The notes below the pieces were generated by a model that worked only from the letters and a program-made list of their open reading frames with translations, made no database searches and was not told where the DNA came from. The position numbers and the translations under genes were made by a program. From the NCBI RefSeq assembly GCF_900105335.1, contig NZ_LT629770.1, positions 3,488,214 to 3,552,213 of the forward strand: DNA of 64,000 nucleotides, read 5' to 3'. This DNA comes from Microbacterium paraoxydans (GTDB lineage: Bacteria > Actinomycetota > Actinomycetes > Actinomycetales > Microbacteriaceae). Shown here piece after piece: positions 36,163 through 46,622 of this stretch (its first letter is position 1; every line of letters starts with the position of its first letter).

Positions 36163-36647
36163 GCGGCACGACGCCGGCCGAGGCTCTGGACGCTCTGCGT
36201 GAGCGAGGCTGGACCCTGGGTGTGGCGGAGTCGCTCACCGGCGGTGCGGTGTGCGCGGCGCTCGTCGCGGTTCCCGGCGCCTCCGCGGTGCTCCTCGGCG
36301 GCGTCGTCGCCTACGCCACGCCCGTCAAGCACACGCTGCTCGGCGTCGACACCGACCTGCTGGAGCGATACGGGCCGGTGCACCCGGAGGTAGCGCGGCA
36401 GATGGCTGCCGGAGTGCGCGACGCCGTCGCGGTGGATGGTCTCCCCGGCGATGTCGGGGTGTCCACCACGGGGATCGCGGGTCCGGACTCCCCGGATGGG
36501 CAGCCCGTGGGGACCGTCCACATCGGCGTGGTCACCCCGACGGTGAGTCGGACCCGACCGTTCCACTTCGAGGGGGACCGCGACGCGGTGCGAGCACAGA
36601 CGGTCGCGGCGGTCCTCGATGTGCTGGCCGCTGCGCTGCGGGAATAG
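36159..36647 (+). CDS. CinA family protein (nicotinamide-nucleotide amidohydrolase)
   Basis: A 162-residue single-domain CinA C-terminal protein (PncC type). Landmarks: LGVAESLTGGAVCAALV, GGVVAYATPVKHTLLGV and STTGIAGPDSPDGQPVGTVHIG. It deamidates nicotinamide mononucleotide for NAD recycling; the N-terminal CinA domain found in longer homologues is absent. Overlaps pgsA by four bases; follows the usual ftsK-pgsA-cinA-clgR-recA order. Confidence 0.92.
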   Translation: MSGTTPAEALDALRERGWTLGVAESLTGGAVCAALVAVPGASAVLLGGVVAYATPVKHTLLGVDTDLLERYGPVHPEVARQMAAGVRDAVAVDGLPGDVGVSTTGIAGPDSPDGQPVGTVHIGVVTPTVSRTRPFHFEGDRDAVRAQTVAAVLDVLAAALRE

Positions 36648-36788
36648 CGACCCCCCGCGTCATGTTGATATGGATGTGCTCACATTCAAACCACAGAGTG
36701 CAAGGGTAGATTCTGTGCAAGCCAGGAGGACTAGACTGGCCGTCTCTTCGAGGGAGACCTCGATTCACGAACTGCGGAGGAGGTTCCG

Positions 36789-37097
36789 ATGATTCTTGTA
36801 CGACAGGAGATCGGCGACGTACTGAGGGACTTCCGTCTGCAGAAGGGGCGGACGCTCCGGCAGGTCGCGAGCAAGGCATCCGTCGCTCTCGGTTACCTCA
36901 GTGAGGTCGAGCGCGGACAGAAGGAGGCATCGAGCGAGATCCTCGCCTCGGTGGCAGAGGCACTCGACGTCCCCATCTCCACGATCATGCGCGAGGTCGG
37001 GGACCGCATCTCGGTGCTCGAAGGCATCCAGGTCTTCCCGGACGTCGTTCCGGACGACCTGGTCGCGTCCGTGGAGCCCGAGCTCTCGCTCCGCTGA
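36789..37097 (+). CDS. clgR: XRE-family regulator, ClgR-like
   Basis: A 102-residue DNA-binding protein with a helix-turn-helix of the XRE type (LRQVASKASVALGYLSEVERGQKEASSEILASVAEAL, about residues 22-60). This start and its place between cinA and recA match ClgR, the activator of clp protease and recA-region genes in actinobacteria. A possible promoter is TTCAAA (36685) with TAGATT (36707). ATG after GGAGGAGG. Confidence 0.88.
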   Translation: MILVRQEIGDVLRDFRLQKGRTLRQVASKASVALGYLSEVERGQKEASSEILASVAEALDVPISTIMREVGDRISVLEGIQVFPDVVPDDLVASVEPELSLR

Positions 37098-37115
37098 CAC
37101 TCGGAGAGCACCCTT

Positions 37116-37340
37116 ATGCGACGCAGTGAGTTCCTGCGCGCCGTCGACGCCGAGTTCCATGCCCGAGCCTCTTCTTTGGTGAACGACCTCGTGCTCTCCG
37201 GCATGGGGGGACGAACGGCACTCGAGGCTCTCGAAGCCGGCGTACCTCCGCGCGACATCTGGCTCGCGCTCTGCGCCGACATGGATGTCCCGGAATCCCG
37301 TCGCCACGGCGTGGGGCGTCTGGAGCCGCGCGGTCGATGA
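37116..37340 (+). CDS. DUF3046 family protein
   Basis: A 74-residue actinobacterial protein, recognisable by FLRAVDAEFHARASSLVNDLVL and GVPPRDIWLALCADMDVPESRRHG. It is nearly always found between clgR and recA. Function unknown. No membrane segment. It begins 18 bases after the clgR stop and is probably co-transcribed with it. Confidence 0.88.
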   Translation: MRRSEFLRAVDAEFHARASSLVNDLVLSGMGGRTALEALEAGVPPRDIWLALCADMDVPESRRHGVGRLEPRGR

Positions 37341-37390
37341 CGGCGGCTTCCCGGGTGTGCGGAAGTCCGACACGCCGGACCGGCGTGTTG

Positions 37391-37406
37391 TCGAAAATCT
37401 GTTCGA
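37391..37406 (+). promoter_or_regulatory. LexA (SOS) box upstream of recA
   Basis: TCGAAAATCTGTTCGA matches the Bacillus/mycobacterial-type LexA palindrome (TCGAACnnnnGTTCGA) at all but about two positions. It lies 195 bases before the recA start, so recA should be damage-inducible. Confidence 0.8.
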
Positions 37407-37600
37407 ACCGGGCGTAGTCTTCTGCACAAGTGGTCAGACGGTTCTGATCCCCACGATCCGTGGCTCCTCGACGCAATGTCGGAGGTCCGCCGTACCGTGA
37501 GGTCCAGGCTGAAAAGCCATACGCCTTGTCGGAGAGTTCCTTCCGCCGGAAGAGCCGCGACAGCCTACAGGCGGCAGCACACGCGCAGAAGGAGCACACC

Positions 37601-38647
37601 ATGCCATCACCCGCCGACCGCGAGAAGTCCCTCGAGACTGCCCTCGCCCAGATCGACCGCCAGTTCGGAAAGGGCTCGGTCATGCGACTGGGCAGCGATG
37701 AGCGTGCCCCTGTGGCCGTCATCCCCACCGGTTCCATCGCCCTCGACGTCGCCCTCGGCGTGGGAGGTCTGCCGCGTGGCCGCATCGTCGAGATCTACGG
37801 CCCGGAGTCCTCGGGTAAGACGACGCTGACGCTGCACGCCATCGCCAACGCCCAGCGGGCCGGCGGTATCGCGGCATTCATCGACGCGGAGCACGCGCTC
37901 GACCCCGACTACGCCGCGAAGCTCGGCGTCGACATCGATGCCCTTCTCGTCTCGCAGCCCGACACGGGTGAGCAGGCTCTCGAGATCGCCGACATGCTCG
38001 TGCGCTCCGGTGCCATCGACCTCATCGTCGTCGACTCGGTGGCGGCCCTGGTGCCGCGTGCGGAGATCGAGGGCGAGATGGGTGACTCCCACGTGGGCCT
38101 CCAGGCCCGCCTCATGTCGCAGGCGCTGCGGAAGCTCACCGGTGGTCTGAACCAGACGAACACGACGATGATCTTCATCAACCAGCTGCGCGAGAAGATC
38201 GGCGTGTTCTTCGGCTCCCCGGAGACCACGGCCGGTGGTAAGGCGCTGAAGTTCTACGCCTCCGTGCGTATGGACATCCGCCGCATCGAGACGCTCAAGG
38301 ACGGCACGGACGCTGTGGGTAACCGCACCCGCGTCAAGATCGTCAAGAACAAGATGGCCCCGCCCTTCAAGCAGGCGGAGTTCGACATCCTCTACGGCGT
38401 CGGCATCTCCCGCGAGGGCAGCCTGATCGACTTCGGCGTCGAGCACGGCATCGTCAAGAAGTCGGGATCGTGGTACACCTACGACGGCGATCAGCTGGGC
38501 CAGGGCAAGGAGAACGCGCGGACGTTCCTGCTCAACAACGCCGACATCGCCTTGGCGATCGAGAGTCAGATCAAGCAGAAGCTCGGTATCGGCGGCCCGG
38601 CCGCGGCTCCGGGTTCTGATGAGCTGGCCGAGCGTCGCCCGGCCTGA
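37601..38647 (+). CDS. recA: Recombinase RecA
   Basis: A 348-residue strand-exchange ATPase and LexA co-protease. Walker A is [11 protein letters not shown]; Walker B region [10 protein letters not shown]; the loop region [22 protein letters not shown]-binding loop 2 is in [28 protein letters not shown]. The start is the ATG before [11 protein letters not shown]; upstream in-frame codons are leader carrying the SOS box. recX overlaps by one base. Confidence 0.98.
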   Translation: MPSPADREKSLETALAQIDRQFGKGSVMRLGSDERAPVAVIPTGSIALDVALGVGGLPRGRIVEIYGPESSGKTTLTLHAIANAQRAGGIAAFIDAEHALDPDYAAKLGVDIDALLVSQPDTGEQALEIADMLVRSGAIDLIVVDSVAALVPRAEIEGEMGDSHVGLQARLMSQALRKLTGGLNQTNTTMIFINQLREKIGVFFGSPETTAGGKALKFYASVRMDIRRIETLKDGTDAVGNRTRVKIVKNKMAPPFKQAEFDILYGVGISREGSLIDFGVEHGIVKKSGSWYTYDGDQLGQGKENARTFLLNNADIALAIESQIKQKLGIGGPAAAPGSDELAERRPA

Positions 38648-39510
38648 TGAGTGACCAGCGTGGGGGCGATTCCGAGCGGATCGCCCCCATCATCCCTCTT
38701 TTCGGCGGACCCGCGCGTGCGGAGCGTCCGGCCGATGGCGGTGCGGAGGACTCGTCATCCGCACCGCCTGCGGGGTCGGGGCCGACCGCGGACGCGGCGC
38801 GACTCTGGCGCTCGACGTGGCACGAGCCCTCGTCGGCAGGGTCCCCGTCGGTCGACGACGGTTCTCCCAGCGCGCGGCACCCCGCCCGGGGTGCCGCGGC
38901 GCGGGCCGCTTCCCGGGGCGGGAAGACGACCACGTTGCGCGCCGTCGGCGATACGTCCCGATCGACCGGAGGGGGAGAGGGCGCGGAGAACGGCCCCTCG
39001 GCGGCGGAGGTCCGAGTGACGGCGGAGGAGTCGTTGGTGCGGAAGCTCCGCACGCGGTCGCTGTCCGTCTCCGAGGCCCGGCTGGTGTTGAGAGGACACG
39101 GGCTCGCGACGGACGCCATCGAAGACGTGATCGACGACTTCGTACGGCGCGGATACCTGGACGACGCCGTGCTCGCCGAGCTCCTCGTCACGTCCGGCGT
39201 CGAACGCAAGGGCCAGGGGAGGGTCGCGTTGTCTCGAGCGCTCGCGCAGCGGGGCATTCCTCGTGAGGTCATCGACGCCGCGCTCGACGAGCTGCCCGAC
39301 GACGATGCGGAGCGGGCACTGGAGTTCGCCCGGACCAAAGCGCGTTCGATGGGACGCCTCGACCCCGACGCGGCGCTCCGACGGTTGGTCGGGCAGCTGT
39401 CGCGCCGCGGGTACGGGGGATCGGTCGCCATGAACGCGGCGAAGACGGCACTGCGGGAAGCCTCGTTCGGCGGTGGTGTCTCCGGCGTCCGGTTCGTGGA
39501 TTCCGACTGA
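38647..39510 (+). CDS. recX: Regulatory protein RecX
   Basis: Binds RecA filaments and limits their activity. 287 residues, longer than the usual 150-200: residues 1-115 are a low-complexity Ala/Ser/Arg/Gly extension, and the RecX helical repeats begin near VRKLRTRSLSVSEARLVLRGHG, then VIDDFVRRGYLDDAVLAELLV and LARRG-type repeats. ATG overlaps the recA stop (TGATG), so translation is coupled. Confidence 0.92.
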   Translation: MSDQRGGDSERIAPIIPLFGGPARAERPADGGAEDSSSAPPAGSGPTADAARLWRSTWHEPSSAGSPSVDDGSPSARHPARGAAARAASRGGKTTTLRAVGDTSRSTGGGEGAENGPSAAEVRVTAEESLVRKLRTRSLSVSEARLVLRGHGLATDAIEDVIDDFVRRGYLDDAVLAELLVTSGVERKGQGRVALSRALAQRGIPREVIDAALDELPDDDAERALEFARTKARSMGRLDPDAALRRLVGQLSRRGYGGSVAMNAAKTALREASFGGGVSGVRFVDSD

Positions 39511-39559
39511 CGGTCCGCACGCGATCGGCTCTCGGTGACGCTCGTACAATGGGAGCATC

Positions 39560-41104
39560 ATGACTATCCCCCGCAGTGAACCGACGATCATCAGCGCGTC
39601 GTCGGCGGCCGTCGACGATGACGGGCGCCAGCGATCCTACGAAGTGCGCACCTTCGGCTGCCAGATGAACGTCCACGACTCCGAGCGTCTGTCCGGATCC
39701 CTGGAGAGCGCCGGCTACATCCGTGCCGAGGCCGGAGCCGAGGCCGACGTGGTGATCATCAACACCTGCGCCGTCCGGGACAACGCCGCCGGGAAGCTCT
39801 ACGGCACTCTCGGGCATCTGGCCGCCGTCAAGCGACGTAAGGCCGGGATGCAGATCGCCGTCGGTGGCTGCCTCGCGCAGATGGACAAGCAGGCCGTGCT
39901 CGACAAGGCTCCCTGGGTCGACGTGGTGTTCGGCACACACAACATGGGGTCCTTGCCCGGTCTCCTGGAGCGCGCGCGCCACAACGGCGATGCCGAACTC
40001 GAGATCCTCGAGTCCCTCGAGGTCTTCCCGTCGACGCTTCCCACCAAGCGCGACTCGGCGCACAGCGGCTGGGTGTCGATCTCCGTCGGCTGCAACAACA
40101 CCTGCACCTTCTGCATCGTCCCGAGCCTCCGGGGCAAGGAGAAGGACCGTCGGCCGGGCGACATCCTCAACGAGATCCGCCTGCTGGTGGAGGACGGCGC
40201 CATCGAGGTGACGCTCCTCGGGCAGAACGTGAACTCGTACGGGGTGGAGTTCGGGGATCGTCAGGCGTTCGGCAAGCTCCTCCGCGCCGCCGGCGAGATC
40301 GAGGGACTCGAGCGCATCCGTTTCACGAGCCCGCATCCCGCCGCCTTCACGGACGACGTGATCGACGCGATGGCGGAGACGCCCGCCGTCATGCCGCAGC
40401 TCCACATGCCGCTGCAGTCCGGGAGCGACCGGATCCTCAAGGCGATGCGCCGCTCCTACCGCAGCGAGCGCTTCCTGGGCATCCTGGACCGCGTCCGCGA
40501 GCGCATCCCGCACGCGGCCATCACGACCGACATCATCGTCGGCTTCCCCGGCGAGACCGAGGAGGACTTCGAGGACACGATGCGCGTCGTCGAACAGTCG
40601 CGCTTCTCCGGAGCCTTCACGTTCCAGTACTCGATCCGCGAAGGCACCCCGGCGGCCACGATGCCCGACCAGGTACCCAAGGACGTCGTGCAGGCCCGCT
40701 ACGACCGGCTGATCGCGCTCCAGGAGCGCATCTCGCTCGAGGAGAACCAGAAGCAGGTCGGCCGGGAGGTCGAGGTTCTCGTGTCCACGGGCGAAGGCAA
40801 GAAGGACACGGAGACGCGTCGCCTGACCGGGCGGGCGCAGGACAACCGGCTCGTGCACTTCGAGGTCACTCCCGGGTCGGAGCTGCCGCGGCCGGGTGAT
40901 GTCGTCACGGTGACGGTGACGCACGCCGCGCCGTTCCACCTCCTCGCCGACGATCCGACGGGTGCCCCGCTCCGCATCCGCCGGACGCGTGGTGGCGATG
41001 CGTGGGATCGGGGACAGGCCGAGTCGTGCGCCGTGCCGGCACCGAGCGACGGCGCTCCGCGCGCCGTCTCCCTCGGCCTGCCGACCCTCCGCGTCGGAGT
41101 GTGA
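39560..41104 (+). CDS. miaB: tRNA-2-methylthio-N6-dimethylallyladenosine synthase
   Basis: Radical-SAM methylthiotransferase of 514 residues that adds a methylthio group to A37 of tRNA after MiaA. The UPF0004 domain starts at [18 protein letters not shown]; three Cys of the auxiliary cluster are in FGCQMN, NTCAVRD and GGCLAQ; the SAM cluster is CNNTCTFC; a TRAM domain follows. An Arg-rich tail is extra. It is coupled to miaA by a four-base overlap. Confidence 0.96.
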   Translation: MTIPRSEPTIISASSAAVDDDGRQRSYEVRTFGCQMNVHDSERLSGSLESAGYIRAEAGAEADVVIINTCAVRDNAAGKLYGTLGHLAAVKRRKAGMQIAVGGCLAQMDKQAVLDKAPWVDVVFGTHNMGSLPGLLERARHNGDAELEILESLEVFPSTLPTKRDSAHSGWVSISVGCNNTCTFCIVPSLRGKEKDRRPGDILNEIRLLVEDGAIEVTLLGQNVNSYGVEFGDRQAFGKLLRAAGEIEGLERIRFTSPHPAAFTDDVIDAMAETPAVMPQLHMPLQSGSDRILKAMRRSYRSERFLGILDRVRERIPHAAITTDIIVGFPGETEEDFEDTMRVVEQSRFSGAFTFQYSIREGTPAATMPDQVPKDVVQARYDRLIALQERISLEENQKQVGREVEVLVSTGEGKKDTETRRLTGRAQDNRLVHFEVTPGSELPRPGDVVTVTVTHAAPFHLLADDPTGAPLRIRRTRGGDAWDRGQAESCAVPAPSDGAPRAVSLGLPTLRVGV

Positions 41105-42012
41105 CCGCGCCTCGGCTCTGGGCCGTCGTCGGTGCGACCGGCACGGGGAAGAGCGATCTGGCGCTCGATCTCGCTGGGGAGCTCCGGCGTCGCGGCAACC
41201 CGGCGGAGATCGTCAACGCCGACGCCATGCAGCTCTACCGCGGCATGGACATCGGTACCGCAAAGCTGTCGGTCGCCGAACGTCGCGGCATTCCGCACCA
41301 CCTCTTCGACGTGCGAGAGGTGACGCAGGACGCCGCCGTGGCCTGGTATCAGCCGCTCGCGCGTAACGCCGTGCAGCGGATCCACGCGGCGGGAGGAGAC
41401 GCGATCCTCGTCGGTGGATCCGGACTCTACGTGTCGAGCGTCGTCTACGAGTTCCACTTCCCGCCCCGAGACCCCGCCATCCGCGAGCGTCTCGAGCAGG
41501 AGCTCGATCGCGAGGGCGTCGAGTCCCTGCTTCAGCGGTTGCGTGCGCGCGATCCGGAAGCCGCGGCCCGAGTGGACCCGCGCAACGGGAGACGCGTGAT
41601 CCGCGCGCTCGAGATCATCGAGCAGGGGAGCGCGACGCATGGTGCCGCTCTCCCGGCGACCCCGACGCTCTGGCACCCGCACACGCGTCTGATCGGCCTG
41701 CAGGTGGATCGGGCCGAACTCGTCGCCCGTCTCGATGCGCGCGTGCGTCGGATGTGGGAGCACGGCCTGGTGGCAGAGGTCGCCGGGCTGCGGGACCGCG
41801 GTCTGGAGCGTGGGACGACAGCCCCGCGGGCGATCGGATACGCGCAGGCGCTCGCACAGCTGGACGGACGCTCCACCGCCGAGGAGGCGATCGCCGAGAC
41901 GCAGGCACTCACGCGGCGCTACGCACGACGGCAGGTGTCGTGGTTCAAGCGCTACCCGGAGCTGGAGTGGGTGACGCCACCCGTGGCCGTCGCCGACCTG
42001 CTGGGGGACTGA
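41101..42012 (+). CDS. miaA: tRNA dimethylallyltransferase
   Basis: Adds the isopentenyl group to A37 of UNN-reading tRNAs, the substrate of MiaB. 303 residues. P-loop [41 protein letters not shown] and [11 protein letters not shown] are the family blocks. GTG start inside the miaB stop (GTGA). Confidence 0.95.
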   Translation: MTAPRLWAVVGATGTGKSDLALDLAGELRRRGNPAEIVNADAMQLYRGMDIGTAKLSVAERRGIPHHLFDVREVTQDAAVAWYQPLARNAVQRIHAAGGDAILVGGSGLYVSSVVYEFHFPPRDPAIRERLEQELDREGVESLLQRLRARDPEAAARVDPRNGRRVIRALEIIEQGSATHGAALPATPTLWHPHTRLIGLQVDRAELVARLDARVRRMWEHGLVAEVAGLRDRGLERGTTAPRAIGYAQALAQLDGRSTAEEAIAETQALTRRYARRQVSWFKRYPELEWVTPPVAVADLLGD

Positions 42013-42046
42013 CCGCGATGTCGGCGGCCCGTGCGAGCATGCGCGT

Positions 42047-42595
42047 ATGGCCACTCACTACTTCACCGCGTCCAGCCTGGACGGCTTCATCGCCACTGCC
42101 GAGCATTCCCTGGACTGGCTGCTGAGCCAGGACATCGACATGGACGGTCCGATGGCGTACCCCGGCTTTGAGAAGAGCATCGGCGCGCTGGTGATGGGGG
42201 CATCCACGTTCGAGTGGGTCATGCGCCATGAGGAGGGCCGCTGGACGTACACGCAGCCCACGTGGGTGCTGTCGCATCGTGATCTCGCGGTGCCGGAGGG
42301 GGCTGATGTCCGCGTGACGAGTGCCGACATCCTCGACGTCCACAGCGCGATGCTCGACGCGGCGGGTGGCAAGGATCTGTGGGTGGTCGGCGGGGGAGAC
42401 CTCGCCGGGCAGTTCGCCGACGCGGGGCTGCTGGACGAGTTCTGGGTGCAGTACGCACCGGTGACCCTCGGGAGCGGCGCCCCGCTGTTGCCGCGGCGAC
42501 TCGATCTGGAACTGATCGAGGTGGCCCGCAACCGCAGCTTCCTCTGCGGGCGCTATCGCGTCGCACGGCCGGGCGCAGGGGCGTCGGCTCCCTAG
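42047..42595 (+). CDS. Dihydrofolate reductase family (RibD C-terminal-like) protein
   Basis: A 182-residue protein of the DHFR/RibD_C fold: YFTASSLDGFIAT at the start, GALVMGASTFEWVM in the middle and LWVVGGGDLAGQFADAGLLDEFWV near the end. These are NADPH reductases of unknown substrate, distinct from the true FolA at 28.2 kb. ATG start. It lies between miaA and dapF. Confidence 0.87.
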   Translation: MATHYFTASSLDGFIATAEHSLDWLLSQDIDMDGPMAYPGFEKSIGALVMGASTFEWVMRHEEGRWTYTQPTWVLSHRDLAVPEGADVRVTSADILDVHSAMLDAAGGKDLWVVGGGDLAGQFADAGLLDEFWVQYAPVTLGSGAPLLPRRLDLELIEVARNRSFLCGRYRVARPGAGASAP

Positions 42596-42604
42596 ACTGG
42601 TCCC

Positions 42605-43477
42605 ATGGTCGCATTCACCAAGGGGCACGGTACCGGCAACGACTTCATCATCATCGCCGACCCCGAAGGGCAGCTGGAGTTGACGGCGGAGCAGATCGCC
42701 GTGCTCTGCGATCGTCACTTCGGCATCGGCGCGGACGGCGTGCTGCGCGTCGTGCGCTCATCCGCGATCCCGGAGGGTGCAACGGCCCTGGCGGAAGAGC
42801 CGGATGCCGAGTGGTTCATGGACTACCGCAACGCGGACGGTTCCGTGGCCGAGATGTGCGGCAACGGGATCCGCGTCTTCGCCCACTACCTCGTCCGCTC
42901 GGGTCTCGCGGCGATCGAGCCCGGCAGCACGCTTCCGATCGGCACCAGAGCGGGCGTCCGTGACGTCACACGCAGCGTGAGCGGCTATCAGGTCGACCTC
43001 GGCGCGTGGAAGCTGTCGGGAGACGACCCGCTGGTGCGCGCGGACGGGCTGACCGTCACCCGTCCGGGACTGGGTATCGACGTCGGGAACCCGCACGTCG
43101 TGGTGGCGCTGGCCTCGGACGCCGAGCTCGGACTGCTGGAACTCACCCGCACGCCCGAGCTGGAGCCGGCCCCGCCCGCGGGAGCCAACGTCGAGTTCGT
43201 GGTGCCCGGCGAGCCCCTCGTGCGCGACGGCATCGGGCACGTGCGGATGCGCGTCTTCGAGCGCGGCGTCGGCGAGACGCTGAGCTGCGGGACGGGCGTC
43301 GCCGCCACGGCTCTCGCTGTGCGCTACTGGGCCGGCGCTCAGGCCCCCGACAACTGGCAGGTCGAGGTTCCCGGCGGCACGCTCGGCGTCCGCATGTTCC
43401 CCGCCGAAGACGGGGAGCACGTCGCACTGTCCGGGCCTGCGCAGCTCGTCTATCAGGGTGAGGTCGACCTGGTCTGA
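42605..43477 (+). CDS. dapF: Diaminopimelate epimerase
   Basis: Converts LL-DAP to meso-DAP for lysine and peptidoglycan. 290 residues, two mirror domains. [14 protein letters not shown] begins the protein; the catalytic Cys pair is in [14 protein letters not shown] and [17 protein letters not shown]. The start ATG is 9 bases after the previous stop, so the two genes may be co-transcribed. Convergent with the methyltransferase gene. Confidence 0.96.
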   Translation: MVAFTKGHGTGNDFIIIADPEGQLELTAEQIAVLCDRHFGIGADGVLRVVRSSAIPEGATALAEEPDAEWFMDYRNADGSVAEMCGNGIRVFAHYLVRSGLAAIEPGSTLPIGTRAGVRDVTRSVSGYQVDLGAWKLSGDDPLVRADGLTVTRPGLGIDVGNPHVVVALASDAELGLLELTRTPELEPAPPAGANVEFVVPGEPLVRDGIGHVRMRVFERGVGETLSCGTGVAATALAVRYWAGAQAPDNWQVEVPGGTLGVRMFPAEDGEHVALSGPAQLVYQGEVDLV

Positions 43478-43495
43478 GGCCGCGGGGCGGACCTC

Positions 43496-44137
43496 TCAGA
43501 CGATGTCGATGGGCTCCGTCGGCGGTGTTCCGTGCTTGCGCACCTTGAGGATGCGGTAGCCCTTGCCGGTCGCCGTCCGGAAGACGCTGTAACCGGGCTG
43601 GAAGGTCGCCGCGATCCAGCGCTGCAGGGAGTCGGCGCCGAGGTTCCGCTGGACGACGAGCCACGCATCGCTGCGCTCGTCGAGCCTCGGGATCCACTTC
43701 TCCAGCAGACCGTGCAGCTCGTTCTTCCCCACCCGGATCGGGGGATTGGATCGGATCGTGCGGAAGGTCACGTCGGCGGGAACATCTTCGGGCAGTGCGG
43801 CGTTGACATTGGTGAGGCCGAGGGCTGCGGCGTTGCGACGCACGAGGTCCAGAGCCCGCTCATTCACATCGACCGCCCAGACGGTCGCGTGCGGTGCGGC
43901 CAGCGCCATCGACAGGGAGATGGGACCCCACCCGCTGCCGAGGTCGAGAAGATGACCTCCGGGAGGAACGGGAGGCATGTTGGCGAGAAGCACTGCGGTG
44001 CCGGCGTCGAGTCGATCCGGGCTGAAGACACCACCCGCGGTGGTCACTTCGAGCTCACGTCCTGCCAGGGATACGCGGATCTTGCGCAGGTTCTCGGGGC
44101 TAGCCGGGGCCGCAGTGAAGTAGTGGTCGGACCCCAT
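43496..44137 (-). CDS. Class I methyltransferase, RsmC-like
   Basis: A 213-residue SAM-dependent methylase. MGSDHYFTAAPAS begins it; the SAM motif is LLDLGSGWGPISLSMA; the catalytic NPP motif is RSNPPIRVGK, as in RsmC/RlmG rRNA guanine-N2 methylases; VQRNLGADSLQRW and TGKGYRILKVRK follow. It probably methylates 16S rRNA G1207-type sites. It has only the catalytic half of E. coli RsmC. Divergent from hflX. Confidence 0.88.
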   Translation of the reverse strand: MGSDHYFTAAPASPENLRKIRVSLAGRELEVTTAGGVFSPDRLDAGTAVLLANMPPVPPGGHLLDLGSGWGPISLSMALAAPHATVWAVDVNERALDLVRRNAAALGLTNVNAALPEDVPADVTFRTIRSNPPIRVGKNELHGLLEKWIPRLDERSDAWLVVQRNLGADSLQRWIAATFQPGYSVFRTATGKGYRILKVRKHGTPPTEPIDIV

Positions 44138-44203
44138 ACGGTGAGCGTACCGGACGGCGCGGGCTAAGGTTAAGGCTCGCGAGGAAACCAGAGACAGGAA
44201 CGG

Positions 44204-45715
44204 ATGACGGAGACGAAGACACCCTCCACCGACGACCAGACGGTCGACCGCGTGCTGGCGAACGCAGAGAAGCGCTCGGAGGTGCGGATGTTCGGCGCCG
44301 CGCAGGCGCTCCAGGACGAAGCGACGGCCGCGCACTCGACGGCAGACGGCGACCAGTGGGACCTCGAGGATCGGCACGCGCTGCGGCGTGTGGGCGGTCT
44401 GTCGACGGAGCTCGAAGACGTCACCGAGGTCGAGTACCGTCAGCTGCGCCTCGAGAACGTCGTGCTCGTCGGCGTGTACCCGCAAGGGGCCCAGGAGGAC
44501 GCGGAGAACTCGTTGCGGGAGCTCGCCGCCCTTGCGGAGACCGCCGGCGCCGTCGTGCTCGACGGCGTGCTGCAGCGCCGTCCGCACCCGGACGCCGCCA
44601 CCTACCTCGGACGCGGCAAAGCGCAGGAGCTGAAGGACATCGTCGCCGCCGTCGGCGCCGACACCGTCATCGCCGACACCGAGCTGGCCCCCAGCCAGCG
44701 ACGTGCGCTCGAAGACGTCGTGAAGGTCAAGGTCATCGACCGGACCACCGTGATCCTTGACATCTTCAGCCAGCACGCCAAGAGCCGAGAGGGCAAGGCT
44801 CAGGTCGAGCTCGCGCAGCTCGAGTACCTGCTGCCGCGCCTGCGCGGTTGGGGTGAGTCGATGAGCCGACAGGCCGGTGGACAGGTCGGCGCCGGAGGCG
44901 CGGGCATGGGCTCGCGCGGTCCCGGTGAGACGAAGATCGAGCTCGACCGCCGACGCATCCGGACGAAGATGGCGCTCCTGCGCAAGCAGATCCGCGACTT
45001 CGCGCCCGCGCGCGAGGCGAAGCGGGCCGAACGCAAGCGCAACACCATCCCCTCCGTCGCCATCGCCGGATACACGAACGCCGGGAAGTCGAGTCTGCTC
45101 AACGCGCTGACGAGCGCGGGCGTGCTCGTGGAGAACGCGCTGTTCGCGACCCTCGATGCGACCGTCCGTCGGTCCGAGACCGAAGACGGCCGCGTGTACA
45201 CGCTCACCGACACGGTCGGATTCGTGCGGAACCTGCCGCATCAGCTCGTCGAAGCCTTCCGCTCCACGCTGGAGGAGGTCGGTGACGCGGACGTCGTGCT
45301 GCATGTGGTCGACGGCTCGCACCCCGACCCGGCCGGCCAGCTGCAGACGGTGCGCGACGTGATGGGCGATGTCGGCGTGCGAGACATGCCCGAGATCGTC
45401 GTCTTCAACAAGGCCGACCTCATCCCCGAGGACGAGCGGCTCGTGCTGCGCGGCCTGGAGCCGCAGGCGCACTTCGTCTCGTCACGGTCCGGCGAGGGCA
45501 TCGTCGAGCTCCGCGCGGCGATCGAGGAGGCGCTGCCGAAACCGGCCGTCGAGCTCCACGCCGTGATCCCGTACGACCGCGGTGACCTCGTCGCGGCGAT
45601 CCACGAGACCGGGATGCTGCTGTCCGTCGAGCACCAGGAGGCAGGGACCGCGGTGCACGCGCACGTGTCCGAGCGTCTCGCGGCCGACCTCGCGCCCTAC
45701 GTCGTCAGCGACTGA
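44204..45715 (+). CDS. hflX: GTPase HflX
   Basis: A ribosome-associated GTPase (503 residues) that splits stalled or stressed ribosomes. The N-terminal HflX domain has LVGVYPQGAQEDAENSLRE and YLGRGKAQELKDIV; a coiled region follows; G motifs are AGYTNAGKSSLL (G1), DTVGFVRNLPHQLVEAF (G3) and VFNKADLI (G4). The C-terminus extends beyond the G domain with RGDLVAAIHETGMLL. ATG start. Confidence 0.96.
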   Translation: MTETKTPSTDDQTVDRVLANAEKRSEVRMFGAAQALQDEATAAHSTADGDQWDLEDRHALRRVGGLSTELEDVTEVEYRQLRLENVVLVGVYPQGAQEDAENSLRELAALAETAGAVVLDGVLQRRPHPDAATYLGRGKAQELKDIVAAVGADTVIADTELAPSQRRALEDVVKVKVIDRTTVILDIFSQHAKSREGKAQVELAQLEYLLPRLRGWGESMSRQAGGQVGAGGAGMGSRGPGETKIELDRRRIRTKMALLRKQIRDFAPAREAKRAERKRNTIPSVAIAGYTNAGKSSLLNALTSAGVLVENALFATLDATVRRSETEDGRVYTLTDTVGFVRNLPHQLVEAFRSTLEEVGDADVVLHVVDGSHPDPAGQLQTVRDVMGDVGVRDMPEIVVFNKADLIPEDERLVLRGLEPQAHFVSSRSGEGIVELRAAIEEALPKPAVELHAVIPYDRGDLVAAIHETGMLLSVEHQEAGTAVHAHVSERLAADLAPYVVSD

Positions 45716-45725
45716 CGGCAGAGGC

Positions 45726-46388
45726 TCAGCGAGCGAGGAAGCGCGCCTCGACGGTCGCCGTGAGGACGATGTCCTGCGGCTCGTACTCCATGGCCGGCGC
45801 GGAGTCGGCCGCGAAGGCGACGGCGCCGCGTGCTTTCCCCAGCGGAGCGCCGGGTGCAGGTGCCGAGGACAGCAGGCCGGTGTCGGCGATCTCCAGGGGC
45901 GTCACCTCAGCGAGGCCGAGCGCGGCGGCGTAGGCCTCGGCTCTCGTCACGGCCACATGGACGGCCTGCGTGGCGACCTCTCGTTCCACGCGAACGCGGG
46001 TCTCAGGGGTGAGGTGCCAGTCGACACCGCCGACCTCGACGCCATCCCAGGCGGAGATGTCGGAGATCCAGACAGACAGTTCCGACGCCTCGGCGAAGGT
46101 CGCGGTGAGGTCGATGCTCGCGTAGTAGACCGGGGCGAGACGTTTGCCGTCGGCGTTCCAGGGGCGCTCGGCGCGCACGGAGAGCCGCGTGCTGCTCCAG
46201 TCGAGGGCGGAGCCGGCGTCCACGCGTCCCACGATGCTGCTGCGGACCGGCTCGGCCAGGCGCATGACGTGATCGACGACGGTCGCGCGCTCCGGACCCT
46301 CGGCGCGCACCGAGACGCGGACGGTCGCCCGTTCCGGCGCCAGGCGGGCTTCGTGTTCGCCGCGGACGGTGACTGTCACATCGCTCAT
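45726..46388 (-). CDS. SIMPL domain (DUF541) protein
   Basis: A 220-residue protein of the SIMPL/DUF541 family: VTVRGEHEARLAPERATVRVSVRAEGPERA at the start and WDGVEVGGVDWHLTPETR, VHVAVTRAEAYAAALGLAEVTPLEIAD later. No signal peptide. Relatives protect against oxidative stress or are outer proteins of unknown role. Convergent with hflX. Confidence 0.85.
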   Translation of the reverse strand: MSDVTVTVRGEHEARLAPERATVRVSVRAEGPERATVVDHVMRLAEPVRSSIVGRVDAGSALDWSSTRLSVRAERPWNADGKRLAPVYYASIDLTATFAEASELSVWISDISAWDGVEVGGVDWHLTPETRVRVEREVATQAVHVAVTRAEAYAAALGLAEVTPLEIADTGLLSSAPAPGAPLGKARGAVAFAADSAPAMEYEPQDIVLTATVEARFLAR

Positions 46389-46622
46389 GGGGCGACTCTA
46401 CGCGACGGGCACGGCGGCGGGGAATGGCGGCGGAGGCGCAGACGTTGTAGTCTGTGATGCTCGGGCGTTCGTCGTCCGAGGCTGACAATTCCACAGCGTG
46501 ACAGCGGCTCCTTCGAGAGAAGGACCACGGGGCTGATCGGTTTCGACAGCGCCTGTGAATCCACGAGAAGCGGGCCGAGGATGCAGAGTTATCTCGTAAA
46601 CGCTCTCTGCAAAACAATAGTT

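Noticed and set aside
42047-42595. Second folA (true dihydrofolate reductase)
   Set aside because: It follows the RibD C-terminal-like pattern and lacks the FolA substrate loop; the thyA-coupled gene at 28.2 kb is the real one.
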